DNA of 64,000 bases from Candidatus Sulfotelmatobacter sp. (GCA_036500765.1 DASYBM010000015.1:62001-126000); one strand, 5' to 3'. Positions 39,149-47,123 are shown, counted from the stretch's first letter. Numbers and translations: made by a program. The notes: generated from the sequence alone by a model not told the origin.

Positions 39149-39538
39149 TCAGTGTCCCGCCTCTTCCGCCACAAACTTTTCATAATCCGCGGCCGAGAGA
39201 AGACCGTCCAATTCACTTGGATTCTTCAGCGTCAGCTTTAGCATCCACGCCCCATGCGCATCGGTGTTCACCTTCTCGGGCGAAGTTGCCAAATCTCCGT
39301 TGACCTCAGTCACCGTGCCACTCGCCGGTGAAAATAAGTCCGACACCGCCTTCACCGACTCGACGGTGCCAAAAGATTTCCCCGCCGTGAGTTCCGCGCC
39401 CACCTTGGGAGTCTCAACGAACACGATATCCCCGAGCGACTGCTGCGCATAGTCGGTAATGCCGACGGTGGCGGAAGTTCCATTCACCTGAATCCATTCA
39501 TGCTCTTTGGTGTATTTACGATCTGTCGGGTAAGCCAT
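39149..39538 (-). CDS. gcvH: Glycine cleavage system H protein
   Basis: 129-residue lipoyl carrier that shuttles the aminomethyl group between GcvP, GcvT and lipoamide dehydrogenase. The lipoylated residue is Lys63 in GTVESVKAVSDL. Other landmarks are KEHEWIQVNG, GITDYAQQSLGDIVFVE and NTDAHGAWMLKL. It lies between gcvT and gcvPA, each gap filled by repeats. Confidence 0.96.
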   Translation of the reverse strand: MAYPTDRKYTKEHEWIQVNGTSATVGITDYAQQSLGDIVFVETPKVGAELTAGKSFGTVESVKAVSDLFSPASGTVTEVNGDLATSPEKVNTDAHGAWMLKLTLKNPSELDGLLSAADYEKFVAEEAGH

Positions 39539-39569
39539 AAAAAGCCTCTAGCTCCTAGCTGCTGATCTA

Positions 39570-39666
39570 GTAGCGCCGCCGTCCCGGCGGCTGTCGTGGC
39601 GGCGTCTCGCCGCCACTCCCGCGGGCGCGACGTCCCCCGCGACAGCCGGCAAGATGCCGGCGCTAC
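39570..39666. repeat. Composite palindromic element R3, copy 2
   Basis: 97 bp bounded by GTAGCGCC and GGCGCTAC with hairpins CCGCCGTCCCGGCGG, GTGGCGGCGTCTCGCCGCCAC and GCCGGCAAGATGCCGGC. It occupies the gcvT-gcvH gap; its right end gives gcvT its TAG stop. Confidence 0.8.
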
Positions 39667-40829
39667 AACTTACTTTTTTTCGGGCGCTTGTAAAACGGCG
39701 TGGGCACCACAACTGCTCCCACGCCCTGACCTCGAATCTCGATCTTTACCGCAGTGCCTACCGCCGCCAACTCGACAGGCACATACGCGAGCGCGATATT
39801 TTTCTTCAAGAACGGCGCCGGAGATCCACTCGTGACATATCCAATTTCGCGTCCGGCGGTGTCGAGCACCTTGTAATCATCGCGCGCGATCCCGCGTTCC
39901 GTCATCTCCAAACCAACCAAAGTCCGCTTCAGGCCCGCCACTCGAGCCTGCTCCAACGCGACCCGCCCCACGAACTCCTGCTTCTCCATCTTGCAGAAAC
40001 GGTCCAGCCCCGCTTCCCAGACATTAATCGTATCGGAAATCTCGTGCCCGTAGAGCGACAAGCTACCCTCAAGCCGCAGCGTGTTACGCGATCCCAGGCC
40101 GCACGGCACTGCGCCGAATTCCTCGCCCGCAGCCAGAATTTCATACCACACCCGCGCGCTGGTCCCCTCATCGCTGGGGATATAAATCTCAAAGCCATCT
40201 TCCGCCGTATAACCCGTGCGGCCCATCAGAATATTGTCGATCCCACAAAGCTTGCCGCGCGTAACCCAATAAAACTTCACCGGGCTCAAATTGGCGTCGG
40301 TAAGCTTCTGCAGCAGATTCACGGCCTTCGGTCCCTGAATGGCAATCTGCGTGAAATCGTCCGACAGATTCTCGACCGCACAATCAAACTGCCGCGTGTT
40401 CTCGCGCACCCAGCCGAAATCTTTCTCGCGCGTCCCCGCATTGATCACCAGAAGATGCTCGTCCTCTGCCAGCCGGTGGACAATAACGTCGTCAACAAAC
40501 GTCCCCTCCGGATAGAGCAGCGCCGAATACTGCGCCTGCCCCACCGCCAGCCGCGAAGCGTCATTCATGGAAATATGCTGCACCGCGGCCAAAGCCTGCG
40601 GCCCGGCCAGGCAAATGTCGCCCATATGGCTGACATCAAAAATCCCCACACCGGTGCGCACTGCCATGTGTTCGTTGATGATGCCGCAGCCGATCGCCGC
40701 GGGATACTCCACGGGCATGTCCCAGCCGTTGAACTCCACCATCTTCGCGCCCATCTGGCGATGGACGGCGTTCAACGCAGTTTTGCGGATGGCAGAAGTG
40801 GCCGAAACCGAAGACAAAATAGACCTCAA
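39663..40829 (-). CDS. gcvT: Aminomethyltransferase (glycine cleavage T protein)
   Basis: 388 residues. It releases ammonia from aminomethyl-GcvH and forms methylene-tetrahydrofolate. Landmarks: TALNAVHRQMGAKMVEFNGWDMPVEYP, GIFDVSHMGDICLAGP, RTGYTAEDGFEIYIP and RLEGSLSLYGHEI. It is the first gene of gcvT-H-PA-PB. No glycine riboswitch was found upstream. The C terminus (KRPKKSKL) ends on a TAG contributed by repeat R3. Confidence 0.95.
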   Translation of the reverse strand: MRSILSSVSATSAIRKTALNAVHRQMGAKMVEFNGWDMPVEYPAAIGCGIINEHMAVRTGVGIFDVSHMGDICLAGPQALAAVQHISMNDASRLAVGQAQYSALLYPEGTFVDDVIVHRLAEDEHLLVINAGTREKDFGWVRENTRQFDCAVENLSDDFTQIAIQGPKAVNLLQKLTDANLSPVKFYWVTRGKLCGIDNILMGRTGYTAEDGFEIYIPSDEGTSARVWYEILAAGEEFGAVPCGLGSRNTLRLEGSLSLYGHEISDTINVWEAGLDRFCKMEKQEFVGRVALEQARVAGLKRTLVGLEMTERGIARDDYKVLDTAGREIGYVTSGSPAPFLKKNIALAYVPVELAAVGTAVKIEIRGQGVGAVVVPTPFYKRPKKSKL

Positions 40830-40930
40830 TCAGCGGGCCGCAGCTGCCCTGCCGGGATGTCTGAACTCCAGAACGCGTGACTGTTTACCGTATCACGCGC
40901 TTTTTCAACGGGTCAAACCGGGAGAACCTG

Positions 40931-40996
40931 AACCACAGAGGGCACAGACTTCCACGGAGAATTACTCTGTGCTCCTCAATGCCCTCTGTGGTTGAG
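40931..40996. repeat. Repeat R2, full inverted copy
   Basis: AACCACAGAGGGCACAGACTT and the inverse GCCCTCTGTGGTT enclose a nested CGGAGAATTACTCTG. It lies in the divergent gap between gcvT and the AbrB gene. Confidence 0.8.
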
Positions 40997-41061
40997 GGGT
41001 TGGACCGTAATTTGATTCTGGCATTATAATATGTATGGTAATTTAGAAAAAGGATTTCCAC

Positions 41062-41283
41062 ATGAAACTCAAGCTCCGCTCCGTCGGTACGTCCACTGGC
41101 GTTCTTCTACCCAAAGAGATGCTGGTTCGTTTGAAGGTTAAGAAAGACGACTCGCTCTTTGCCGTGGAAACGCCCGAAGGCTACCTGCTCACGCCTTACG
41201 ATCCTGAAGTCGAGCGGCAACTGTCTAAGGGCCGGGAATTCATGGCGAAGTATCGCGATACCTTTCGGGCCCTGGCGAAGTGA
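41062..41283 (+). CDS. AbrB/MazE-type antitoxin paired with Doc
   Basis: 73 residues. The N-terminal MKLKLRSVGTSTGVLLPKEMLVRLKVKKDDSLFAVETPEG is the swapped-hairpin SpoVT-AbrB DNA-binding fold. The C terminus (QLSKGREFMAKYRDTFRALAK) should fold onto the toxin. Doc toxins are classically paired with Phd antitoxins, so this is the alternative AbrB-Doc arrangement. The upstream TATAAT (about 41025) and AT-rich region suggest its own promoter. Confidence 0.85.
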   Translation: MKLKLRSVGTSTGVLLPKEMLVRLKVKKDDSLFAVETPEGYLLTPYDPEVERQLSKGREFMAKYRDTFRALAK

Positions 41284-41672
41284 AATCTCCGAAGTGGATC
41301 GACCGACGCGCTCTGATCTTGCTGCACGGAGAAACGCTGACAGAACATGGTGGCCTCTCAGGATTGCGCGACGAGGGCGCCCTCGACGCTTCGCTGGCTC
41401 GGCCCCAGCACCTGCATACTTACGAACCCACATCCGATATCGCGGCCCTCGCAGCCGCATACGGCTTCGGCATCGTCCGCAATCATCCCTTCAATGACGG
41501 TAACAAACGTACCGGCTTTCTCGCGATCGGTCTATTTGTTGAGCTCAACGGACGTGAGCTTTCGGTTGACCCCGTCGAGGCCATTGCCATTATCTTGCGC
41601 TTAGCGGAAGGCAAACTGTCGGAGGCGGAACTCGCCGAATGGATACGGAAGAACACTGTAAAATCCAAATAG
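41280..41672 (+). CDS. doc: Doc-type Fic-fold toxin
   Basis: 130 residues from GTG 41280, overlapping the antitoxin stop as GTGA. The Fic/Doc motif is NHPFNDGNKRTGF (about residues 67-79), complete with catalytic His, Asp and the Asn-Lys-Arg. Doc proteins phosphorylate EF-Tu and block translation. All motif residues are intact, so the toxin is probably active. It converges on ftsI. Confidence 0.92.
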   Translation: MKSPKWIDRRALILLHGETLTEHGGLSGLRDEGALDASLARPQHLHTYEPTSDIAALAAAYGFGIVRNHPFNDGNKRTGFLAIGLFVELNGRELSVDPVEAIAIILRLAEGKLSEAELAEWIRKNTVKSK

Positions 41673-41733
41673 TTAATCGCAATGTCCCGGCGAGTTTTAA
41701 CGCTGAGGAAGTTGGCAGCCGGAGTTACGAGAG

Positions 41734-43920
41734 TCAGCGCCCGAACTGCACCGTGACTCGCGCCCCCGCAGCCACGTGCGTTCCGGCCAGAGGAGACTGT
41801 TGCCGGGCCACCCCGCTGCCGACGGCGTCGAGCTCCAGGCCCATATCCTGAGCGGCTTCTACCGCGCCGCGCACCGTCTTGCCCACGAATGACGGCACTT
41901 CGATGCCGCCCTGCTCAACGTCGAGAATTACCGTACCGGTCGATGGCAGCTTCTCTGCCGCGGTTGCTGCCTCCGCTGTTTTCGCCGGACTCACAATCCC
42001 CCCGGCCGGCTCCGCCGCAACCGGCTCGCGCATCGCCGCTTGCACGATCTGATCATTGCTGGCGACATTCACGGGCGCCTTTGCCAAACTCGCCTTCGCC
42101 GCATCCGACGCATCGCCATTCACTTCCGCCGTCTCCAGCGGCTCGCCCGGATGATCCGGCGTCCCTTCTTCCAGATCTTTATCTTTCGCCTTCGCCCGTG
42201 CCAACAGCAACTGATGTTGCGGCGCCAGCGGCAGATCGTGCGGCACATGCAAATATTCCAACACCTGCTGCGAGATGCGGCGAAACACCGGCGCCGCAAC
42301 CTGCCCGCCCTGATGCAGTCCCACCGCCGAATCGAGAATCACCGCGACCACAATCTGCGGATTATTCGTGGGCGCGAATCCCGCAAACGATCCGATATAT
42401 TTTGTCTTCGAATACGCTCCGGTCGCAGGATCGACTTTCTGCGCCGTGCCTGTCTTCCCCGCCGACGAATAACCTTCGAGAATCGCCTTGCGCCCCGTGC
42501 CCTCGAGCACGACTTTCTGCATCATCGATCGCATCTCGGCGGCGGTGTACGACGAAAGCACGCGATGCGATGCACCAGGATGAAACGCTACAGTTTGCGC
42601 TGTCAGTTGCGGCTGCACCGCTCCAGTCACAATGCGCGGCGCTACCCACACCCCGTCGTTGGCGAACGTTGAAACCAGCCCCGCTAGCTGAATCGCCGAA
42701 ATGCCAATTTCCTGTCCCATCGAAATCGCCGCAATCGAAACTTTCGACCACCGGCTTACCGGCTTAGTCAGTCCGCGAGTTTCGCCGGGCAACTCGATCC
42801 CCGTCTGCTGCCCAAATCCGAAGGCGCGAATGTATTTGTAGAAGCGATCTTCGCCCAGCCGCAGCGCGATCTTAATGGACCCTACGTCGCTAGACTCCGC
42901 CAGCACGCCCCACACCGGCAGCAAGCCGTGCGGCTTCGAATCGCGGATGCGCATGCCGTTGTAGACGATCGATCCCATCTGGCAATCGAATATTTCATCC
43001 GGGTTCGTAACTTTTTCTTCGAGCGCCGCCGAAATGGTCACCAGCTTGAACGTCGAGCCCGGCTCGTAGATGTAGCTCACCGCACGATTGGTAAGCGCTC
43101 CAGGCGTGATCTGCTTGCGCAGATTCGGATTGAACGTGGGCCGGTTCGCCAGCGCCAGAATTTCTCCCGTGTGCGGATTCTCCACAATCACCGTGCCCGC
43201 AATGGCCTGCGTGTCGTGAATCGCCTGATCCAGCTCTTTCTCGGCGACGTATTGAATATTCTTGTCGATCGTTAAAACTAAATTTTCGCCCGGCTCGGGC
43301 TGCGTCTCGACATCGGAAAACCATTGCCGGCGCGCGTCCACCGAAATAAACATCTTCCCCGCACGCCCGCGCAGTTCATCGTCAAACTCGTGCTCGATCC
43401 CGCTCTGGCCGGAATCCTCCATGCCCACCGACCCGAGCACCTGCGCCGCCAGGTCGCGCGCCGGATAAAAACGCTTCGGCTCTTTCTGAAAATGAATCCC
43501 TTGCAGCTTCAACGAATTAATGCGCTCGATGGTTTCGTCGTTCGCCTTGCGCGCCACCCAGCAAAAAGTCTTGTGGGCCCGGCAATCCGCCAGCACGACG
43601 TTATAGTCGTCGCCGGTGATGCGCGTGATCAAAGAAACAGCTGTAGGAAGATCTTTGACTTCGGTAGGCACGGCAAACGCTGAATCGACCAGCACCGACA
43701 TCGCCAACTCATGACCGGCACGGTCGTAGATCACGCCACGCTTCGCAGCCAGCGGAATCGCCCGCTGCTGCTGATGTCCCGCCTGCTTGACGAACCTGCC
43801 GTAACTGAAGATCTGCAGAAACACCAGCCGTCCGCAGATGACGACGCACCACAGCAACAACACCGCTCCCAGAAGGTAGAGCCGGGAATTCTCGCCGGGA
43901 CTGAAGGTGGGCGCTGCCAT
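41734..43920 (-). CDS. ftsI: Division-specific penicillin-binding protein with PASTA domain
   Basis: 728-residue septal transpeptidase. One membrane helix (LYLLGAVLLLWCVVICGRL) leads to a dimerisation region (RGVIYDRAGHELA). The transpeptidase domain has the active serine in GSTFK (Ser289), SSD at 343-345 where SxN is usual, and KTGT (489-492). A low-complexity Ala/Glu-rich linker leads to one PASTA domain (about 665-728). It closes the mraZ-rsmH-ftsL-ftsI series; no murE follows. Confidence 0.93.
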   Translation of the reverse strand: MAAPTFSPGENSRLYLLGAVLLLWCVVICGRLVFLQIFSYGRFVKQAGHQQQRAIPLAAKRGVIYDRAGHELAMSVLVDSAFAVPTEVKDLPTAVSLITRITGDDYNVVLADCRAHKTFCWVARKANDETIERINSLKLQGIHFQKEPKRFYPARDLAAQVLGSVGMEDSGQSGIEHEFDDELRGRAGKMFISVDARRQWFSDVETQPEPGENLVLTIDKNIQYVAEKELDQAIHDTQAIAGTVIVENPHTGEILALANRPTFNPNLRKQITPGALTNRAVSYIYEPGSTFKLVTISAALEEKVTNPDEIFDCQMGSIVYNGMRIRDSKPHGLLPVWGVLAESSDVGSIKIALRLGEDRFYKYIRAFGFGQQTGIELPGETRGLTKPVSRWSKVSIAAISMGQEIGISAIQLAGLVSTFANDGVWVAPRIVTGAVQPQLTAQTVAFHPGASHRVLSSYTAAEMRSMMQKVVLEGTGRKAILEGYSSAGKTGTAQKVDPATGAYSKTKYIGSFAGFAPTNNPQIVVAVILDSAVGLHQGGQVAAPVFRRISQQVLEYLHVPHDLPLAPQHQLLLARAKAKDKDLEEGTPDHPGEPLETAEVNGDASDAAKASLAKAPVNVASNDQIVQAAMREPVAAEPAGGIVSPAKTAEAATAAEKLPSTGTVILDVEQGGIEVPSFVGKTVRGAVEAAQDMGLELDAVGSGVARQQSPLAGTHVAAGARVTVQFGR

Positions 43921-43921
43921 G

Positions 43922-44130
43922 GTTGAGTCGTTGGTCGTTGGTCGTTAGTCGTTGGTCGTTAACGTTAATCGTTTAATCGCACGAAAGCTTCGAGTCTCTC
44001 CCCTAGAGACGAACATGGCGGCCCACCGAAGAGGCGGACCGCCAGATAAACTTGTGGCGACAGCCGCCCTCGGCTGTCGTGTTCCGAATAAAGCGCCGAG
44101 CGTAGCTCGGCTGCTTTTCTCGCGCCGAAC
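43922..44130. repeat. R5 heptamer array and R6 hairpin
   Basis: Five tandem heptamers (GTCGTTG, GTCGTTG, GTCGTTA, GTCGTTG, GTCGTTA) at about 43927-43962 are followed by the R6 hairpin GACAGCCGCCCTCGGCTGTC (44059-44078). The identical 20-mer occurs inverted at 54021-54040. No gene is seen between ftsL and ftsI. Confidence 0.75.
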
Positions 44131-44132
44131 AT

Positions 44133-44600
44133 TTACCGTCCCGGAATCACCGTCACCGGAAACGCATTCGCCATTACCGGCGCCTGAGCGTCGGCCGCCG
44201 CCGAATCCATGCGAATCACCTGTCCCGGCTCCGGTGGCACCAGCCCGATGCGCCGAGCCAGCACGTCAATCCGCTCGGGATCGCGCAGCGACGCGTCTTC
44301 CAAACGCAGCGCGTGATTCATCTCCGTCTTCTCGCTCAACTCGCGCTTCGCCGCTTCGATCTGATAGCCATACTCGATCGCCTTGAAATGCTGCCAGGCA
44401 TAGGTAAACACCAGCAGGAACAACACAGCCAGCGCCGTGCCAAACTGCTTCATCTCGCGGTTGCGCTGCGGGTCCTCCACTTTCACCAGACGCGAATTGT
44501 CGATCGCCTTGGAGAAGTAGATCTCGGGTGTACCGGTCCAAAACGAACGCCGCTCCGCCGCCGCGCCCGCACCGTGAACTGTTGCCGCCGCTGCCGCCAT
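44133..44600 (-). CDS. ftsL: Cell division protein FtsL-like
   Basis: 155 residues from ATG 44600, 1 base after the stop of the small gene upstream. One membrane helix (FGTALAVLFLLVFTYAWQHF, about 71-90) is followed by a leucine-zipper-type coiled coil (YGYQIEAAKRELSEKTEMNHALRLE...). The section ends RIDVLARRIGLVPPEPGQVI, which matches FtsL/DivIC proteins that bridge FtsB/FtsQ and FtsI-FtsW at the septum. The N-terminal cytoplasmic part is unusually long. Position between rsmH and ftsI supports the call. Confidence 0.87.
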   Translation of the reverse strand: MAAAAATVHGAGAAAERRSFWTGTPEIYFSKAIDNSRLVKVEDPQRNREMKQFGTALAVLFLLVFTYAWQHFKAIEYGYQIEAAKRELSEKTEMNHALRLEDASLRDPERIDVLARRIGLVPPEPGQVIRMDSAAADAQAPVMANAFPVTVIPGR

Positions 44601-44601
44601 G

Positions 44602-44757
44602 TTATGCCGCCCCCATGAAGATCTGGTCGCCGTCCGCCACTGGAATCTGCATGGAAAAAATCTCATGCAGCTCCTGTTCGACCCGCCGCTGCTGCGCCTG
44701 ATCCCGCGCGCGCTCGGCAGCCGCCATCAAATCGCTTATCAGTTTGCCCGTGTACAT
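44602..44757 (-). CDS. 51-residue protein between rsmH and ftsL
   Basis: ATG 44757 is preceded by GAAGG at 8 bases. The frame gives MYTGKLISDLMAAAERARDQ, then a charged helix and the end VADGDQIFMGAA, stopping 1 base before the ftsL ATG. A GTG at 44766 is an alternative start. It is predicted to be an amphipathic helix (AQQRRVEQELHEIF) without membrane segment. The tight placement and proper ribosome site suggest a real gene in the division cluster. I do not recognise a family. Confidence 0.65.
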   Translation of the reverse strand: MYTGKLISDLMAAAERARDQAQQRRVEQELHEIFSMQIPVADGDQIFMGAA

Positions 44758-44854
44758 GTCCCGCACCTTCAAGTTTGGATTCCTACCACGGAACCCGTAA
44801 AATGGCTGTCAGCTGTTTTGCCGACGCCCGACACCTACCGCCCGACGCCCGCTC

Positions 44855-45943
44855 TCAAATCCGTTCCGCCGCCCGCAATTTCGCGCTGCGGGCCCGCGGA
44901 TTCCGATCGCTTTCCAATTCCGATGCCGTCACCGGCTTCTTGGTCAGAACACGAAAGTGCTTGTCCTGATTTCCACTCTCGCGGAAGGCATCCTTTACGA
45001 TGCGATCTTCCAGCGAGTGAAAACTGATCACCACCACGCGCCCTCCTGGCTTCAGAATCCGCGGCGCCGCTTCGAGCAGCGCCTTCAGATCGTCCAGTTC
45101 GCGGTTTACGAAGATTCGAAGAGCCTGAAAGGTCTTAGTCGCGGGATGAATTCTTCTCTCCGCCTGGTTCATTGGCCGGGCCGCGGCTGATATGACGTCC
45201 GCAAGATGTGCGGTAGATCGTATCGGCCGCGACCGGCAAATGGCTCTGGCGATTCTCCGCGACCTCCTTTCCTCTCCGAATTCGTAAATCACATCGGCAA
45301 GCTGTCGCTCGTCGAGGTGGTTTACCACTTGTTCGGCGGTGCGCTCGCCACGCGGGTCCATCCGCATGTCCAGCGGTCCATCCGCCTGAAAACTAAATCC
45401 GCGTGCCGCATCGTCCAGCTGCAAACTGCTGACGCCAATGTCGGCGAGAATTCCGTCAACCGTCCCCGCCTTGTGCCCTTTCGCAATCTCCGCGAAAGAT
45501 CGGTTCAGCAACGTCACCGTCGGCCAATCGGAATCTTGTCGTCGGTCCTCGGTCGTCGGTCGTCCAGCATCCTTGTCATCCCGAGCGGAGCTTTCTGATT
45601 CGCGAAGCGAATCAGAAAGCGCAGTCGAGGGACCTGCTGTTTCTTCGTCGCCGACGACCGACGACTGACGACCGACGACGAACTTCTCGCCGGCAATCTT
45701 CAGCGCCGCCGGATCCTTATCGAGCCCAATCAAATGTCCCGGTGCGCCGAGGCGTTTTGCGATTTCGTAACTGTGCCCGCCCAAACCCACCGTCGCGTCG
45801 ATATATGTCCCGCCACGCTGCACGTTTAAAAAGTCGATCGCTTCTTTTAAAAGAACCGGAACATGATTGGCTGAAAGCTGGCTCACTGCCCTTCCACCAC
45901 CATGCCCTACCCCCTGAGGGGTGTTTGTTAAACCCTCGCCCAC
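44855..45943 (-). CDS. rsmH: 16S rRNA m4C1402 methyltransferase RsmH with inserted repeat
   Basis: Methylates N4 of C1402 in the ribosomal P site. Family landmarks: HVPVLLKEAIDFL, GTYIDATVGLGGHSYEI, DGILADIGVSSLQLDDAARGFSF, GPLDMRMDP, HPATKTFQALRIFVNREL and ISFHSLEDRIVKDAF. At 362 residues it is ~50 longer than usual. Residues about 88-138 are encoded by a palindromic repeat (45538-45683) inserted in frame between KIAGEKF and WPTVTLLNRSF. The GTG start at 45943 overlaps the mraZ stop by one base; a GTG at 45886 (SQLSANHVPV) is equally possible. Confidence 0.92.
   Translation of the reverse strand: MGEGLTNTPQGVGHGGGRAVSQLSANHVPVLLKEAIDFLNVQRGGTYIDATVGLGGHSYEIAKRLGAPGHLIGLDKDPAALKIAGEKFVVGRQSSVVGDEETAGPSTALSDSLRESESSARDDKDAGRPTTEDRRQDSDWPTVTLLNRSFAEIAKGHKAGTVDGILADIGVSSLQLDDAARGFSFQADGPLDMRMDPRGERTAEQVVNHLDERQLADVIYEFGEERRSRRIARAICRSRPIRSTAHLADVISAAARPMNQAERRIHPATKTFQALRIFVNRELDDLKALLEAAPRILKPGGRVVVISFHSLEDRIVKDAFRESGNQDKHFRVLTKKPVTASELESDRNPRARSAKLRAAERI
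45538..45683. repeat. Composite R5/R4 palindrome inside rsmH
   Basis: Four GTCGTCG-type heptamers (45538-45565) and four inverted ones (about 45653-45680) flank an R4 core. That core contains the perfect stem CTTTCTGATTCGC/GCGAATCAGAAAG (45591-45603, 45607-45619). All frames needed for rsmH stay open through it. The same design lies outside genes at 52854-52957. Confidence 0.85.
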
Positions 45944-46383
45944 TAGATGCCCAGTTCGTCGAGCGTCTTCTCATCGTCAGGCGTAAACTTTTCTTCTACG
46001 ATCTCTTTCTTGAACAGCTCCAGGTTCCTGACCGTCAAGAAAGTCAAGTTGCCCAGAACCGCTACCTCGCCCTTGATCTGTCCAGCCTCGCGCAACAACT
46101 GCGGCAGAAGCAGCCGCCCCTGCCCATCCATCTCGACCTGCTGCCCGTAATAGTTCGTCCGGTCGAGAAACTTTTTCTTCGTAGGATTGAAATTGGAGAG
46201 CCCCGCCAGCTTCTGCTCGATCCTCTCCCATTCCTCGAAGGGATATACTTGAGCAACCTTTCCATCCAAGCTTGTGATGTAGAATTGCTGACCGTATTTC
46301 TCGTCGATCACCCGCTTGAACTCGGCCGGCACCTTGAGCCGTCCTTTTTCGTCGACCCGGGTTGGATGATTGCCGCGAAACAT
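45943..46383 (-). CDS. mraZ: MraZ transcriptional regulator
   Basis: 146 residues with two SpoVT-AbrB-like halves: MFRGNHPTRVDEKGRLKVPAEFK and QQVEMDGQGRLLLPQLLREAG, each with the DxxGR-LP motif. MraZ binds GTGGG direct repeats in its own promoter and controls the division/cell wall cluster. Such boxes are present at 46596-46621. It is the first gene of the cluster. Confidence 0.95.
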   Translation of the reverse strand: MFRGNHPTRVDEKGRLKVPAEFKRVIDEKYGQQFYITSLDGKVAQVYPFEEWERIEQKLAGLSNFNPTKKKFLDRTNYYGQQVEMDGQGRLLLPQLLREAGQIKGEVAVLGNLTFLTVRNLELFKKEIVEEKFTPDDEKTLDELGI

Positions 46384-46412
46384 GCTTGCTCTTTGTCGCC
46401 TGCTTGCTCGTT

Positions 46413-46450
46413 GTCATCCTGAGGACGCGTTCTTTGCGTCCGAAGGATCT
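46413..46450. repeat. Repeat R4 copy in the mraZ leader
   Basis: GTCATCCTGAGGACGCGTTCTTTGCGTCCGAAGGATCT, with the stem GGACGC...GCGTCC. It lies in the predicted 230-base 5' leader of the mraZ transcript. Confidence 0.7.
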
Positions 46451-46595
46451 ATGCACTTGCTGCTCGCGAATCCATGCCAAAACTGTCCAAATCCCGTTTA
46501 AATCCAAGCATTTCGGGCTGTCTGTGGTGCTTTTGGGTCGGTTTCCCACCGGCTCCTCGTTTTCAGCTCCGGAATTCCATTGGCCTAACTGAACT

Positions 46596-46621
46596 CACCA
46601 CAATATTCCACTTTCTCCCAC
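46596..46621 (-). promoter_or_regulatory. MraZ binding boxes
   Basis: On the minus strand GTGGGAGAAA, GTGGAATATT and GTGGTG repeat GTGG every 10 bases, one helical turn, as known for MraZ operators. They start right after the -10 element and cover the transcript start, so binding should repress. Confidence 0.85.
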
Positions 46622-46649
46622 ATCTTACCCGTAAGTCGTTTATTGTCAA
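46622..46649 (-). promoter_or_regulatory. mraZ promoter
   Basis: TTGACA (46644-46649), a 16-base spacer and TAAGAT (46622-46627) on the minus strand. This is among the best sigma-70-type promoters in the window. Confidence 0.8.
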
Positions 46650-47123
46650 GCAGAAACTGATAGGTAGCAGTCCCACTCCTGCACCGATTCTGGAAAATAC
46701 GAGGACTTGTGGTTAACCAGTTGAACGACCACAAGGGGTTGGGTTTACGCTCTTGATCCCTTCGCTATTCTTTCGCTAATATTTTCCTTGCTTCCCGCGC
46801 CCCGCGCCGATTTTCCTGTGGAAATTCCGACAAAACCACAAACACGTAGGCCCCGAACGCATTCGTCCGGGGATCTCCGCGACATGCTCACTTAAACCGA
46901 GCCTCGAGGACGAGCCGTTTTCTGGGACGTCAGCTGCAACCCGAAAAAGAGTTCTGTCATCTCGACCGGAGCGAGCGAATGCGAGCGCAGTGGAGAGACC
47001 TGCTGTTTCGGCCCACTCACGGTTTCCGTTTTCAGCCGCTCCTTCCAGACGAAACCTCGCCATCCCTCCCTCGCTCGTTTTCATCTTAAACATAACGAAT
47101 TTACAAGACCCCGAGGTTTTGTC
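46650..47123. other. Gene-less divergent region with repeats
   Basis: No coding frame is credible. It contains an R1 fragment (GAACGCATTCGTCCGGGG, about 46856-46873) and an R4-type copy (GTCATCTCGACCGGAGCGAG...GAGAGACCTGCTG, 46956-47007). A further GTGGGA-like box near 46669-46675 may belong to the MraZ operator. Confidence 0.6.

Noticed and set aside
39654-40880. 408-codon frame opposite gcvT
   Set aside because: Shadow of GcvT.
40830-41060. Glycine riboswitch before gcvT
   Set aside because: Neither aptamer core was found; the region holds repeat R2 and the AbrB promoter.
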